Shown here piece by piece: positions 44,115 to 53,215 of a DNA stretch of 64,000 bases. Positions within the stretch are counted from its first letter, which is position 1. Each line of letters starts with the position of its first letter. The stretch lies in assembly GCA_019915015.1 (NCBI GenBank), contig JAHBBC010000009.1, positions 310,001 to 374,000 of the forward strand. Direction: 5' to 3'. The translations under genes and the position numbers were made by a program. The notes under the pieces are model-generated. The model saw only the letters and a list, made by a program, of their open reading frames with translations. It did not search any database and was not told the origin of the DNA. Source of the DNA: Auriscalpium vulgare. Its lineage: Eukaryota > Basidiomycota > Agaricomycetes > Russulales > Auriscalpiaceae.

Positions 44115-45815
44115 TCATCGGGACCGCAGTGTAAACGTACGGATGGACGCCATTTGCGCCTGCACTTTGGCCATCTGCGCGTGCAAGGTAGCCAGGCTCT
44201 CGGCTCGTGTCCTGTCTTCCGCCTGTAGCAAGGCCAGGCTTTCAGAGCCGCGCTTCACTTCTGCCTCCAGCGAGGCTACTTGCTCCGCGCTACGTTTTGC
44301 GTTTGCCTCCTGCGCGTCCAATCGTTCGAGACCCGTGTCCCACCGGTCGCCACGCCGAGTCAGACTCTCTAGTCCGGTGATCAGATGTCTGAGAGCGGCG
44401 AACTCGGGCGTGTCCGTCTCCTTGAGCGGCAAATGCAAGGGCTTCGCGACAGCCAGCGCTTTGACATTCGCCACGGCGACCCTCTCGACCGCGTTGCTTC
44501 CGTTGGCTGCTTCGCTTAAATCGTTAGCTACAGGCCAGAGGCTGTGCAAATCTACCGCACCTGTGCGAGACGGTGTTGCCTTTGGGGCGTGCTGTGGTGG
44601 CACTGCGGGCTCTGGTGGTGCGCGTGAGCACGTCGTCGACAGTAACTGGCGTTGGAAAGCAAGTCTACCTTCACTGACAGTCGCGGACTTCGTTGACTTC
44701 CCCTTTCCAGTCTGTTGAGTCCTCATCTTCTTGGTGCGTGGTTCAACTGCGACTATTTCTGTTGGCGCATCATCCGGGCTGCGCTCTGATTCTCTGCGTG
44801 AGCGCGAGGTCGACGGATACCTTACGTAGCATGAAACTGGCCTGTGCTATGTTCCTGGGACTCGGCTGATTCCCGCCTCTTCCTCTTTGCAGACGTTTGA
44901 GCCGTCGCTGTCGTCCTCGGACTTTCATCGGCCTTCTCTTGAGCCCGTGGCCCCCATCTGCCCCTTCCCAATGAGTGCGAGCATTTCTGTCGCGCGTTGT
45001 GACATGGCAGGCACGCGTCATGCGCGGTCCTGATGCACTCGACTTTGCTCTTCTTGCAGCGCTCGCACTGAGACGGGACACGTTAACGTTACGCCCGCCT
45101 TCGAAGGTGTCAGGGCCTCACTTTACCGTCGTCTCTCGGTCCGGTATCCGCTTCACTCCGGGGCGGAGTCGGAGTCGGATCGGAAGGACCGGGCCTTTTC
45201 CTGGCAGATGTGGTCATCATCGGGATGCGGCGGATAATGTCGCCAGCGCGCGCGGCTGGTCTGGTCTGAGGGGGCGGGCGGCCTGCGGGAGTGTGTTGTG
45301 TGTCCGGATGCGACACCTTTCTTCCGACTTGTTTGTGTTCGACACCAGCAGTTGGAGTCCGGGGTTTCCGCGCAAGTGATCGGGCTGCATGTAATTGAGC
45401 AGAGCAACGGAAGCAGATTTAAACGCAACGGACCGAGAGTGTTCCACCACTGATCGGGGCCTAGGTGTTGTCCGTGCGCCAAGGGGGTGGCCACCATGTC
45501 TTGACAGTCGAGGATGGCGCGGAAGTTGACTTCGGCGTTTGAAGCGAATGCAGACTTGACCTGCTCCAGGGCGACTCTAAGGACACCAGGGACAGGTATG
45601 TTGGCCCGGGCATTGTTCTGGTACTGGACTGTTTCTGTCTGTGCAAATGCATTAGCATACCCCGGAGTCCGTAGGATCATACATACCACTTCACGGGCGA
45701 GGTTCTGGAGGTAGGAAGACAGAGGGAGGGGCCCTAACTCTTGCAGCTTCTTCGCCGCTTCGACAATGCGCGCCACGCGTCTGTTGAACTCGCCGTGCTC
45801 TTCTATGGCAGCCAT
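44115..45815 (-). CDS. Gene Q: zinc-cluster and coiled-coil protein, possible frameshift
   Basis: From ATG 45,815: helical N-terminus with LPLSSYLQNLAREV, an intron with GTATGTATG, a GCTAAT branch and a TTGCACAG acceptor, then TETVQYQNNARANIPVPGVL, FASNAEVNFRAILDCQDMV, GQHLGPDQWWNTLGPLRL. Next a different frame carries LLNYMQPDHLRGNPGLQLLV, which looks like the natural continuation, so a frameshift near 45,400 is likely. After another intron comes CERCKKSKVECIRTAHDAC and PCHNARQKC, again C-x2-C-x6-C-x8-C-x2-C-x6-C. The last exon (44,726-44,115) is a long coiled coil (ASLEAEVKRGSESLALLQAE). Resembles unnamed agaricomycete proteins with a degenerate zinc cluster; function unknown. Confidence 0.55.
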
Positions 45816-45844
45816 GGTTACAGCGGAGAGGATAGAGTGGAAGG

Positions 45845-47500
45845 GAGGTGCGTTGGCGTGTAGGTACCTCCGCTTCCGCGTGTTCCCACGGCGCGGTGTT
45901 CATAAGCGGCGGACCGCCACACGGCTTGCGCGCGTCTCTACTCCCACCATGGACGATCCCACAGGCGATCCCCAGCTGGTGGCCCCTCCATTCCTCTTTT
46001 CGCTTAAGTTTAAAGGCGACGGGAACGGTACGTCCTTACATTGGATAAACCAAATTTTGGGCGATCTAACACCAAGGGCAGAGACGAGCACGTCGCAAGA
46101 CAAGGAAGGCCTGGACAACGGTGACCACGGGCAAGGTCCGTGACATGCTGCTCTTCTGGCGCACTAAACTGAATCACCTGTTCGCACAGTCAAAGTCATT
46201 GAAGGCAACCCCACCGGCGCAACCTCTCCTGACCTCATGGACCGGGCGAGTGCCGAAGGGCGCGGTGAGTTTCGCGCCGTCCATCATTGCTCGTGCAGGT
46301 TTCTCATCATCCGAGCAGCCGTTCAACTCGAGGGCATCGCAGGAACCGGCGCCACCCATGCCTCAAAATCAGGAGCGAGCACTGCGACCGAACCGCCAGG
46401 TGGGTCACATGCGTCGTGCAAGGACGCTCGCTCATTGCCATTATCAGACCCTGGTGCAGGCCCGACTGCATCGGTGGCTGCGAATGCAGCGCACGGTGGT
46501 GAAGGCGTGCCGGACATCGTGATGGATGAGATTCATAACCTCGTTGAGAGAGGAGAGGTGCGTTGACTTGTACCTCCGCTTCTGGTCGTTCCTGCGGCGC
46601 GGTGTTCATAGGCGACGGATCCGCCACACAGCTTCCGCACCCCGCGGACGACCCGACAGGCGATCCCCCGCTGGTGCCGCCGCCGTTGTTGTTTTCGCTT
46701 GGGTTCAAAGGCGAGGCGAACGGTACGTACTTACAATTTATAACACCAGTAAGACGATCTAACACCGCATGCAGAGTCAGGCACGTCCCCGGAAAAGGAA
46801 GGTCTGGACAGCGGTCGCAACGCGCAAGGAGAGGTGCGTTGGCGTGTACCTCCGCTTCTGGGCGTTCCCTCGGCGCGGTGTTCATAAGCGACGGGCCCGC
46901 CACACAGCTTCCGCACCCCATGGACGACCCGACAGGCGATCCCCCGCTGGTGCCGCCGCCGTTCTTGTTTTCGCTTGGGTTCAAAGGCGAGGCGAACGGT
47001 ACGTGCTTACATTGCACGCTTTAAACATTCTAACACCGCATGCAGAGCCGCGCACGTCTCCGGACATGGAAGGTCTGGACAGCGGTCGCAACGCGCGAGG
47101 TCCGTGATGTCTTACTGTTCTGGCGCATTAACCTCAATCGCCTGTTCGTACAGTTGATCCGCCCGAAGGCAACTCCACCGGCGCGACCTCTACCGACCTC
47201 ACGGATCGGGCGAGAGGCAAACGGCGTGGTCAGTATCGTATCGTGCATCCTTGCGCGTCCCCGTCTCTCATCATCCCGAGCAGCCGTTGAACCCAAAGGC
47301 ATCGCGGAAACCAGCGCTGCCCATGCCTCACACTCGGGAGAGCGCGCTTTGACCGAACAGCCAGGTCGGTCGCACGCGCCGTGCAATGACGTTCGCTCAT
47401 TGCCACTTTGTCAGACCCGGGTGCAGGCACGACCGCCTCGGTGGCCACGAACCCATTACGCGATGGAGAAGGCGTGCAGGACATCGTGATGGACGACGTA
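45845..47500 (+). repeat. Three tandem exon-intron blocks inside gene R
   Basis: The phrase gaggtgcgttg followed by cctccgcttc and ggcgcggtgttcataagcg starts at 45,845, 46,555 and 46,831. The first (710 bp) and third (about 670 bp) blocks are full length. The middle one (276 bp) lacks the 3' half. Downstream halves match again at 46,136 and 47,098. Confidence 0.8.
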
Positions 47501-48076
47501 CCTGAGCTCGGTGAGTTGCAATGGGGGCCTGCGCGCGAGGACCGCTGACGAACGCGGTGGCAGAGACGGGCCTGGAGCCAGTAAAGGAGCTCCAGCCGAG
47601 GGCGGGCCTCGTTGAATATGGTGAGTTGCGCTGTGAGCCTGCCCGTCCGAATTACTGACGAGCGCGGTGACAGAGCCAGGACCGGTGCCAGGAAATGAGC
47701 CCGAGCCGATGGAGAACCTCGACGGATACGGTGAGTTCGAAGTTCCTGTGACGAAACCGACGCATGACGCGCACTAGACCGAACTCTTCTCCTTCGTTGG
47801 AGGGCGAGAACGTTGATCTGGCAGCAGCCGCGAGTATTCAGTGCGTTCCGTCGAACATATCTTGTTTGTCGTTTAGCTAAATTTCCCACAGCCGGTGAAA
47901 CATTGGCGGAGACTATGTTGCGTGTTGATCTTCTTCAACGAACCGACGCTGCTTTTCGAGACTGGGACAGGTGGGACCAGGTGGATCAGCTGGGATCCGA
48001 AGCCGGAGCCACAATACAAAACTATATATCCTATCTCGACATGTTGAAGAGAGCCGTTGCTACGCACGGCAGGTGA
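45949..48076 (+). CDS. Gene R: hypothetical protein built from duplicated phase-1 exons
   Basis: Starts at ATG 45,949 (MDDPTGDPQLVAPPFLFSL), 133 bp from the divergent gene Q. Exons repeatedly end after the first base of a Gly codon (G|GTACGT, G|GTCCGT, G|GTGAGT), so most introns are phase 1. Recognisable exons: ETSTSQDKEGLDNGDHG; VKVIEGNPTGATSPDLMD; a repeated exon with GDPPLVPPPFLFSLGFKGEA; two 57-nt exons (47,564-47,620 and 47,674-47,730) with ETGLEPVKELQPRAGL and EPGPVPGNEPEPMENLDG. The last exon, 47,892-48,076, has DRWDQVDQLGSEAGATIQNY. Product low-complexity and Pro/Glu-rich. No domain recognised. Consistent splice phase argues it is real. Confidence 0.5.
47511..47730 (+). repeat. Two tandem 110-bp exon-intron units
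   Basis: gtgagtt recurs at 47,511, 47,621 and 47,731, exactly 110 bp apart. Each unit is a 53-nt intron plus a 57-nt phase-1 exon, so each duplication adds 19 codons in frame. Confidence 0.8.
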
Positions 48077-48730
48077 TTCCACGCAAGCACGGGAACTAAA
48101 GTTAAGAAGAATATATCATGAATTCGAAAATATAACAGTTGATACCTGTGACAAATTAGAGATTTCCTGGGAATGCAAGATTTTGAGGCTTTCTTTAGCT
48201 ACTTATTCAGGTGTATTTAACTTGCTGGTAGTGGGCCGGTGCTAAGCACGGCAGGTACGATTCCATTTCTAATGGTCTGTGAATATCATTATGTAGTTAA
48301 TGTTAGTATCCATTTGCTGCGGCTACAACTTCTACTTGATGGAAGTTTGAAATGCAGTAGAGAGTCTGCATGTACTGAGAATAGTGAATGGTGTTGAAGG
48401 TAGTGATATGCAAGTGAAAGATTGACCTGTCTCAGTCATATCTAAAGTTCAATCTGTGGCATCATGGGTAGCCCTGATACTCCTCGCTCTGCGCTACGAG
48501 GCAATCGTTCGCCAATTTTCGCACTTTTGACAAGTCAACATTCACACAATTTCAGAGTCGCAGCATCGCACAGCAGTGTTCCGACCATCCGATTAGTCTC
48601 TCCAAATGCTCGCAAGCTTGGACCAGAGTTCCAACCACTTGTCACAGATGTCGTGAGATTGGATGGAACGTAGAGCCGTCCAAGTGAGCAACTGGGGGCG
48701 ATGGGGTCACCTATTCAGTGACGCGACATG
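48077..48730. other. Spacer, no gene seen
   Basis: Moderately AT-rich sequence 3' of gene R and 5' of the LTR element. Only one short plus frame at 48,464; no support as a gene. Confidence 0.4.
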
Positions 48731-48735
48731 TCGTC

Positions 48736-48951
48736 TGTTGAGGATCGGCTCCACGCACAAGGACGATGAGGGACAACAAAGGATATTCGAATTAGCGCCG
48801 GGTAGCGTATACGAAGCTGGGCGTAATCCGTAAGGGATATCGTAGCAAAAGAGCTAGCTACATGTCCACGGAATAAGGTTCGTATGTACTGTACAGTACC
48901 CGGAAGATGCCGGTGCGGCGTTGAGCTCGACATGCACGTGATATTCCAACA
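48736..48951. repeat. Left LTR of TRIM
   Basis: 216 bp, TGTTG...CAACA. Preceded by TCGTC target duplication. Confidence 0.9.
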
Positions 48952-49611
48952 CACTCCCTCGAGCGAAAACGCCAACAGGAAACAGGGACAGAAAATGGGA
49001 AGGGGGATTCAAAGGGGGATGGGAAAAGCATAACAGCAGAAGGAAGAGATAGAAGATGATGACATGCCTAGTAACCCCAGACAGTAGGAGATCCTAGCGC
49101 CTGACCCAACTCCTGGACTGATCCTGCCACTCCCTGGCTCTGGACGCACTTCCAGCCTGTCCAACCTGACCAACTTCCAAGCCCATGTCTTCATCTCCCT
49201 GCCAGCCAACCAACCACTCGGTGATGCAATTGCGCACCTAAAGCCCCGAAGCCGGACTCTCTCTGTGTGGCTGGATGCCACCTATCTCGAGAGCAGACGA
49301 TGCTCTGTGAGGCGTGAGCCTCATGTCCCGTAGCGCGGACAACGGATGACGACGACAGCGAGGACGGCGGAACATCGAGTGAGGGGGGGAATCGGAAAGG
49401 AGCGTCGAAGAAGGGGGAAGGGATTTAAGGCCCAATGACGAGACAAGTGTTATGCCCACCTGGGCTACGACGCGAGGTTCGGTTACGCGAAGGCGCTGCG
49501 GCACGAGGTCCAGTTACGTGCCCACGATGCACGGCTGAGACAGGACAGCCGGTGTCCACTGTCAAGGCAAGAGGCCGGTCGATATTCCCAACGACCAAGG
49601 TAGACGGATTA

Positions 49612-49827
49612 TGTTGAGGATCGGCTCCACGCACAAGGACGATGAGGGACAACGAAGGATATTCGAATTAGCGCCGGGTAGCGTATACGAAGCTGGGCGT
49701 AATCCGTAAGGGATATCGTAGCAAAAGAGCTAGCTACATGTCCACGGAATAAGGTTCGTATGTACTGTACAGTACCCGGAAGATGCCGGTGCGGCGTTGA
49801 GCTTGACATGCACGTGATATTCCAACA
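49612..49827. repeat. Right LTR of TRIM
   Basis: 216 bp, two differences from the left copy. Followed by TCGTC. Confidence 0.9.
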
Positions 49828-49832
49828 TCGTC

Positions 49833-50771
49833 CGGGCAAGGCAACATGTAGCTGTCCGGGAGTCGTCCTTTCAGAACGACGGGATGTGTGAGTGGTACGA
49901 GAGACAGGCGTTGTCTCTCGAGGAAGCTGGGTCCTATGCCTAATCCCTCATGTGTACTTTCGGAGTGTCTCGATGAAGTACGCTGGGTGAGGGTGTAAGG
50001 CAAGAAGGATGATATTAAGTAAGCAACCGCGGTGCGTAAATACAAATACAGACTAAGGAACCAGTAACACTGTGGGGTTGCAATCAAAGGTATTCAAAGG
50101 TATCACAAGAGTAGGAAGAGAACAATATAAGTAGGATATCCAACATGTCAGTGACACAACTGTCACAGTTGTCTCACAGTCAGCTTATTATTCTCCTGGG
50201 TCTCATCTTGTCCCATCGTCATCCCATTAGCCGTTGTGCGAGCTCTACGTTGCTCTGACTGTCTTGCGACACCGGCTATTACAGTTGCATTGCTCTCGTC
50301 CCGCAGTGATTGCACCCTCGCTCGTGTCGCACTACTCATCCTAGTCTTCCAACCATTGCCCTTGCTCTTCTGACTAGTCACATGAGTGCAATGGTTCAGT
50401 GTTGTTGTCTGCACTCCTCTCTGTTGTTCTGACCATATTTCGATGATTGTGCACACAGTGCAGTGTGCAGTCGTTCCCAGTTGCTTGCAACACACATCCT
50501 CTCCTCCAACCCCTCGTTGATGTTTCTCCGACTGATCACGCATTCCAACCATCACCTCTGATTGCACACCTCCCTACTCTCATCGGAGACGCGCTCTGAT
50601 CATCTTCGGGAGCCTGGCACTCGCTCGCACACATTGCACTACCCTCTTCAGCGCTCAAGGGATCTGGTACTATCTGACACATTACCACTATACTACATGT
50701 GGGTGCCCATCATCGCTGTGCATGAACTTGCTCAGCAACATTGTGCATTGCTCCGTGAAACATGGACTCAA
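49833..50771. other. Spacer, no gene seen
   Basis: About 940 bases with no supported coding sequence. A minus frame at 50,567-50,163 is low in expected fungal codon bias and lacks splice partners. Confidence 0.4.
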
Positions 50772-50846
50772 CCATGCCCCAATTAATACCTGGCCGGCCT
50801 CGCTCGCATGCTTGCACAGGCCGCCAGGTATTAATCAGGGGCATGG
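50772..50846. repeat. Near-perfect hairpin, 29-nt arms
   Basis: Arms 50,772-50,800 and 50,818-50,846 pair around a 17-nt loop, with ccatgcccc/ggggcatgg and aattaatacctgg/ccaggtattaat; a one-base slip and one or two mismatches interrupt them. It could be an inverted-repeat end of a small element or a stable foldback. Confidence 0.8.
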
Positions 50847-51180
50847 TCTGCAGTTCAATTTCTGATAGAAACACTTATATGTACTTCACTCCGCGTAGTA
50901 CTTTGGCTAGAGCTCAGACATGACATGATTTCTGGATGCACGAATGGGGAGGTGACAGACTTAGATGCTTTGAAAAGCCTAGAGGAATAGTCTATAACAT
51001 ATGTATTGATGTATATATTGTCAATGGCTCTGTAGTCTAGTGGTATCTGCACTGTATAGTCTTCAAAACTCGGAGGTTTGCAGTTCAATTCCTGTTATAA
51101 ACAGTTTTGAAAAGATTGGTAATCGAGTCCGGGTAGTACAGTAGCCGGAGTAGAGAGGAATGACGTAGTTTCCGAGTGCA
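50847..51180 (+). repeat. SINE-like sequence with tRNA-derived head, two diverged copies
   Basis: At 51,026-51,105 the sequence has a tRNA-like internal promoter: tagtctagtgg (A box) and gcagttcaattcctg (B box). A B box alone recurs at about 50,850 (tgcagttcaatttctg). Both are followed by related tails with gtagtac, a gacatgatttc/gacgtagtttc element and gtgcac/tgcacg. I see no full cloverleaf with paired acceptor stem, so I call it SINE-like, not a tRNA gene. Confidence 0.45.
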
Positions 51181-51188
51181 CTTGTGCT

Positions 51189-51473
51189 GTGCATCCGAGA
51201 CTGACGTCATGGGATCAAGCGTGGGAATTATTTACCGGAAATGGCAATTATGGAGCATTTTCTTCTGACTTCAGAGCCACTGAAATTATGTGCATATCTA
51301 TTCTAGTTAGCTTAAAAAATGCGAAATACTGTCTGAAACGGGAGTCTTTTGAAGTGCGAAGAGGGGGAATTGTGTTTGCTAGGGAAATTGGACCGTGTGA
51401 ACAAATAGCTATATATGGGGGGGAAGATGAAAGTTGCATGGGGGTCCAAAAACCGCGACTGGTGCTTACATAA
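51189..51473 (+). CDS. Hypothetical 94-aa frame
   Basis: Open frame ending at TAA 51,473, with a short hydrophobic stretch (MCISILVSLKNAKYC) and no recognised domain. Base composition is more AT-rich than real genes here. It may be a relic downstream of the SINE-like sequence. Confidence 0.2.
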   Translation: MHPRLTSWDQAWELFTGNGNYGAFSSDFRATEIMCISILVSLKNAKYCLKRESFEVRRGGIVFAREIGPCEQIAIYGGEDESCMGVQKPRLVLT

Positions 51474-51539
51474 GAAACGATTCAAGGGAATCGTAATGAG
51501 ATGAGAAGGGAGCTACAATAAATATATACTTATGTAGGA

Positions 51540-51693
51540 TGAGTTCTACACGTTTGCATTTTGCTATATGCAACAGTAGCACTCAATGAAAGCATTTAAA
51601 TTAAACATGTAGGTTATAAAAAAGGATTATATATTATGCATAATATATATATATATAAAGAATAAAGTAAATGAATTTAAAATCGATTTTTTT
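51540..51693. repeat. AT-rich tract at the edge of the satellite array
   Basis: Contains runs of alternating at (51,640-51,660) and long A/T stretches. Marks the left border of the 469-bp array. Confidence 0.6.
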
Positions 51694-52056
51694 CGGAAAA
51701 CGCGGGTGAGCCTCGGGTGAACCCGTAAAGTGTACTTTACTTCGGACTCCGACGCGCTATTCTTCTCCTTGAAAGAACTGATTCCCAATGTGGAATCAGA
51801 ACAGGATATGCTTCAAGAGATGTGTAGGGTGCCTAGGTCGAAAATGTACGAACCTTCAGGAAGTTGTAGACACCCTTCAAGAAAATGTATGGACCCTTCA
51901 AAGGTTTGTAGTCCCCCTTCAAGATGCACAGGCATGGCAGTTTGCGATCTTTAATTATTCTGGACCGCAAATGAAAAGTAATCTTTCTTTATTTCGGTGA
52001 GCTCAAATTTATTTTATATTGCACCTGCCCAGAAGCCAATAGAGCTGTCAATATTC
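51694..52056. repeat. 469-bp satellite, left partial copy up to the transposon
   Basis: Matches 61,479-61,842 with few differences. Interrupted by the KDZ element right after CAATATTC. Contains six 21-bp subrepeats starting cttcaaga/cttcagga, which translate to heptads in one frame. Confidence 0.9.
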
Positions 52057-52956
52057 CACCTGTGATTCCCACGAAACGCCTCTAGTTAGAGTAGTACAGT
52101 GTAGTGTATGGCCGCCTCTAGTTAGAGGGCCGGACGCGCCCCACCTCTATCGACTGCTAATGCATGTTAATGCCCCCTGCCTTGTCGATATCTCCTCAAC
52201 ACCGGCACCGGGTATCCAGCCCGCTCGGCACTGTCCGGCCATCAGCACCACCAGGTCCCACGTCGCGCGTCGCCTTCCGCATGCGGTAACTACCTCCCGC
52301 CGCCCGTTCCTCACTGTTTGGCGGGCGCCTCGTCGCTGTGTCGACGACGAGCTCGCCTCCCGCCCTCTGTATCCATCCCCCCGCCCCCATATTTTGCACA
52401 CACCTCGGCACTCGTGCCCCATGGCCACTGGCGAGCGCGCTTCGTGTGCGCAGCCCACCGTTCCCGCCCGCCGACGCCGACAACACCGACACCGACGACG
52501 TCGCTCCCGCCACGACATCCCACCCTGGCGCCCCCGTTTTCTCTGCACGGCGTGGTGTGCACGCCCTCCGCCTACCCCTGAAGCCCCTTTGTTCCCGCCG
52601 CCTCCCGGTCCCGCCTCCCGCCGCTCTCAACACCGATGCCGACGACCCACCTCCCGCCACGACTACGTGCCCTGCGGCCCCCGCTTTTGGTACGCGGCAT
52701 GGTACGTGTTCTACACACCCATTTCCGAGTGCGCATTGAACGCGCCGTCATGTGTTCCCGCCCGCCGATGCCCCCAACGCCGACGACAACCACCTCGCCC
52801 TCCCGCCACGACTTCGTGCCCAATCGCCCCCATCTCTCGCACACGGCATGCTGTGGTCACGACACACGCACGGACGCGCGCGCTTTGTGTGCGCGGCCCC
52901 TTGTTCCCGCCCGCCGACGCCCCCGACGCCCGGCAACGACGACCTCGCCTCCCGCA
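52057..52956 (+). repeat. Left terminal inverted repeat of KDZ
   Basis: 900 bp matching the reverse complement of 60,465-61,364 with scattered differences (for example near 52,735). Beyond the first 100 bp it is built of about four diverged 145-150-bp GC-rich units with ttcccgcccgccgacgcc. The long open frames in it are a by-product of this composition. Confidence 0.93.
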
Positions 52957-53215
52957 CTCATTTCGCCTCGGATTTTCACCAGATCTTGCATACATATACA
53001 TACAGTAGAGTAGCACATAATACAAAATATGATTTTCCCTTCTCACGTTGTGATTGAGCGCGGTGCCCACGACGAGCTCACATGCAGGCCCATGCTACTC
53101 AGCGGCAAGCCCGAGCTCTTGAACCCACACAACTTGACCATCAGATGCTAACTAAGCTACGCTACATGATATGGGACAGGCGGGGGACACAAGGCGGGAG
53201 GTGGCGGCGCATCAA

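Larger units (their letters stand above)
48736..49827. mobile_element. TRIM-type non-autonomous LTR element (1,092 bp)
   Basis: Two direct 216-bp repeats, 48,736-48,951 and 49,612-49,827, both starting TGTTGAGGATC and ending TTCCAACA, differ at only two positions by eye. They enclose 660 bp without gag or pol. The outer ends are flanked by the 5-bp duplication TCGTC (48,731-48,735 and 49,828-49,832). TG...CA termini, a 5-bp target duplication and two LTRs around a short non-coding interior define a terminal-repeat retrotransposon in miniature, mobilised in trans. Near-identical LTRs mean recent insertion. Which strand is the element's sense strand was not determined. Confidence 0.9.

Noticed and set aside
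49425..49652. Minus-strand frame with LALTVDTGCPVSAV resembling an aspartic protease site
   Set aside because: The motif lacks the usual D-(S/T)-G-A context and flanking Gag-Pol; chance likeness inside the TRIM interior.
51026..51105. Candidate tRNA gene
   Set aside because: A and B boxes are present, but acceptor stem and anticodon arm do not pair acceptably; kept only as SINE-like.
52160..53008. Long plus-strand frame (282 codons) and its inverted counterpart at 60,395-61,393 (332 codons)
   Set aside because: Both lie in the inverted repeats of the KDZ element and stay open only because of C/G-rich repetitive composition; no domain or splice logic.
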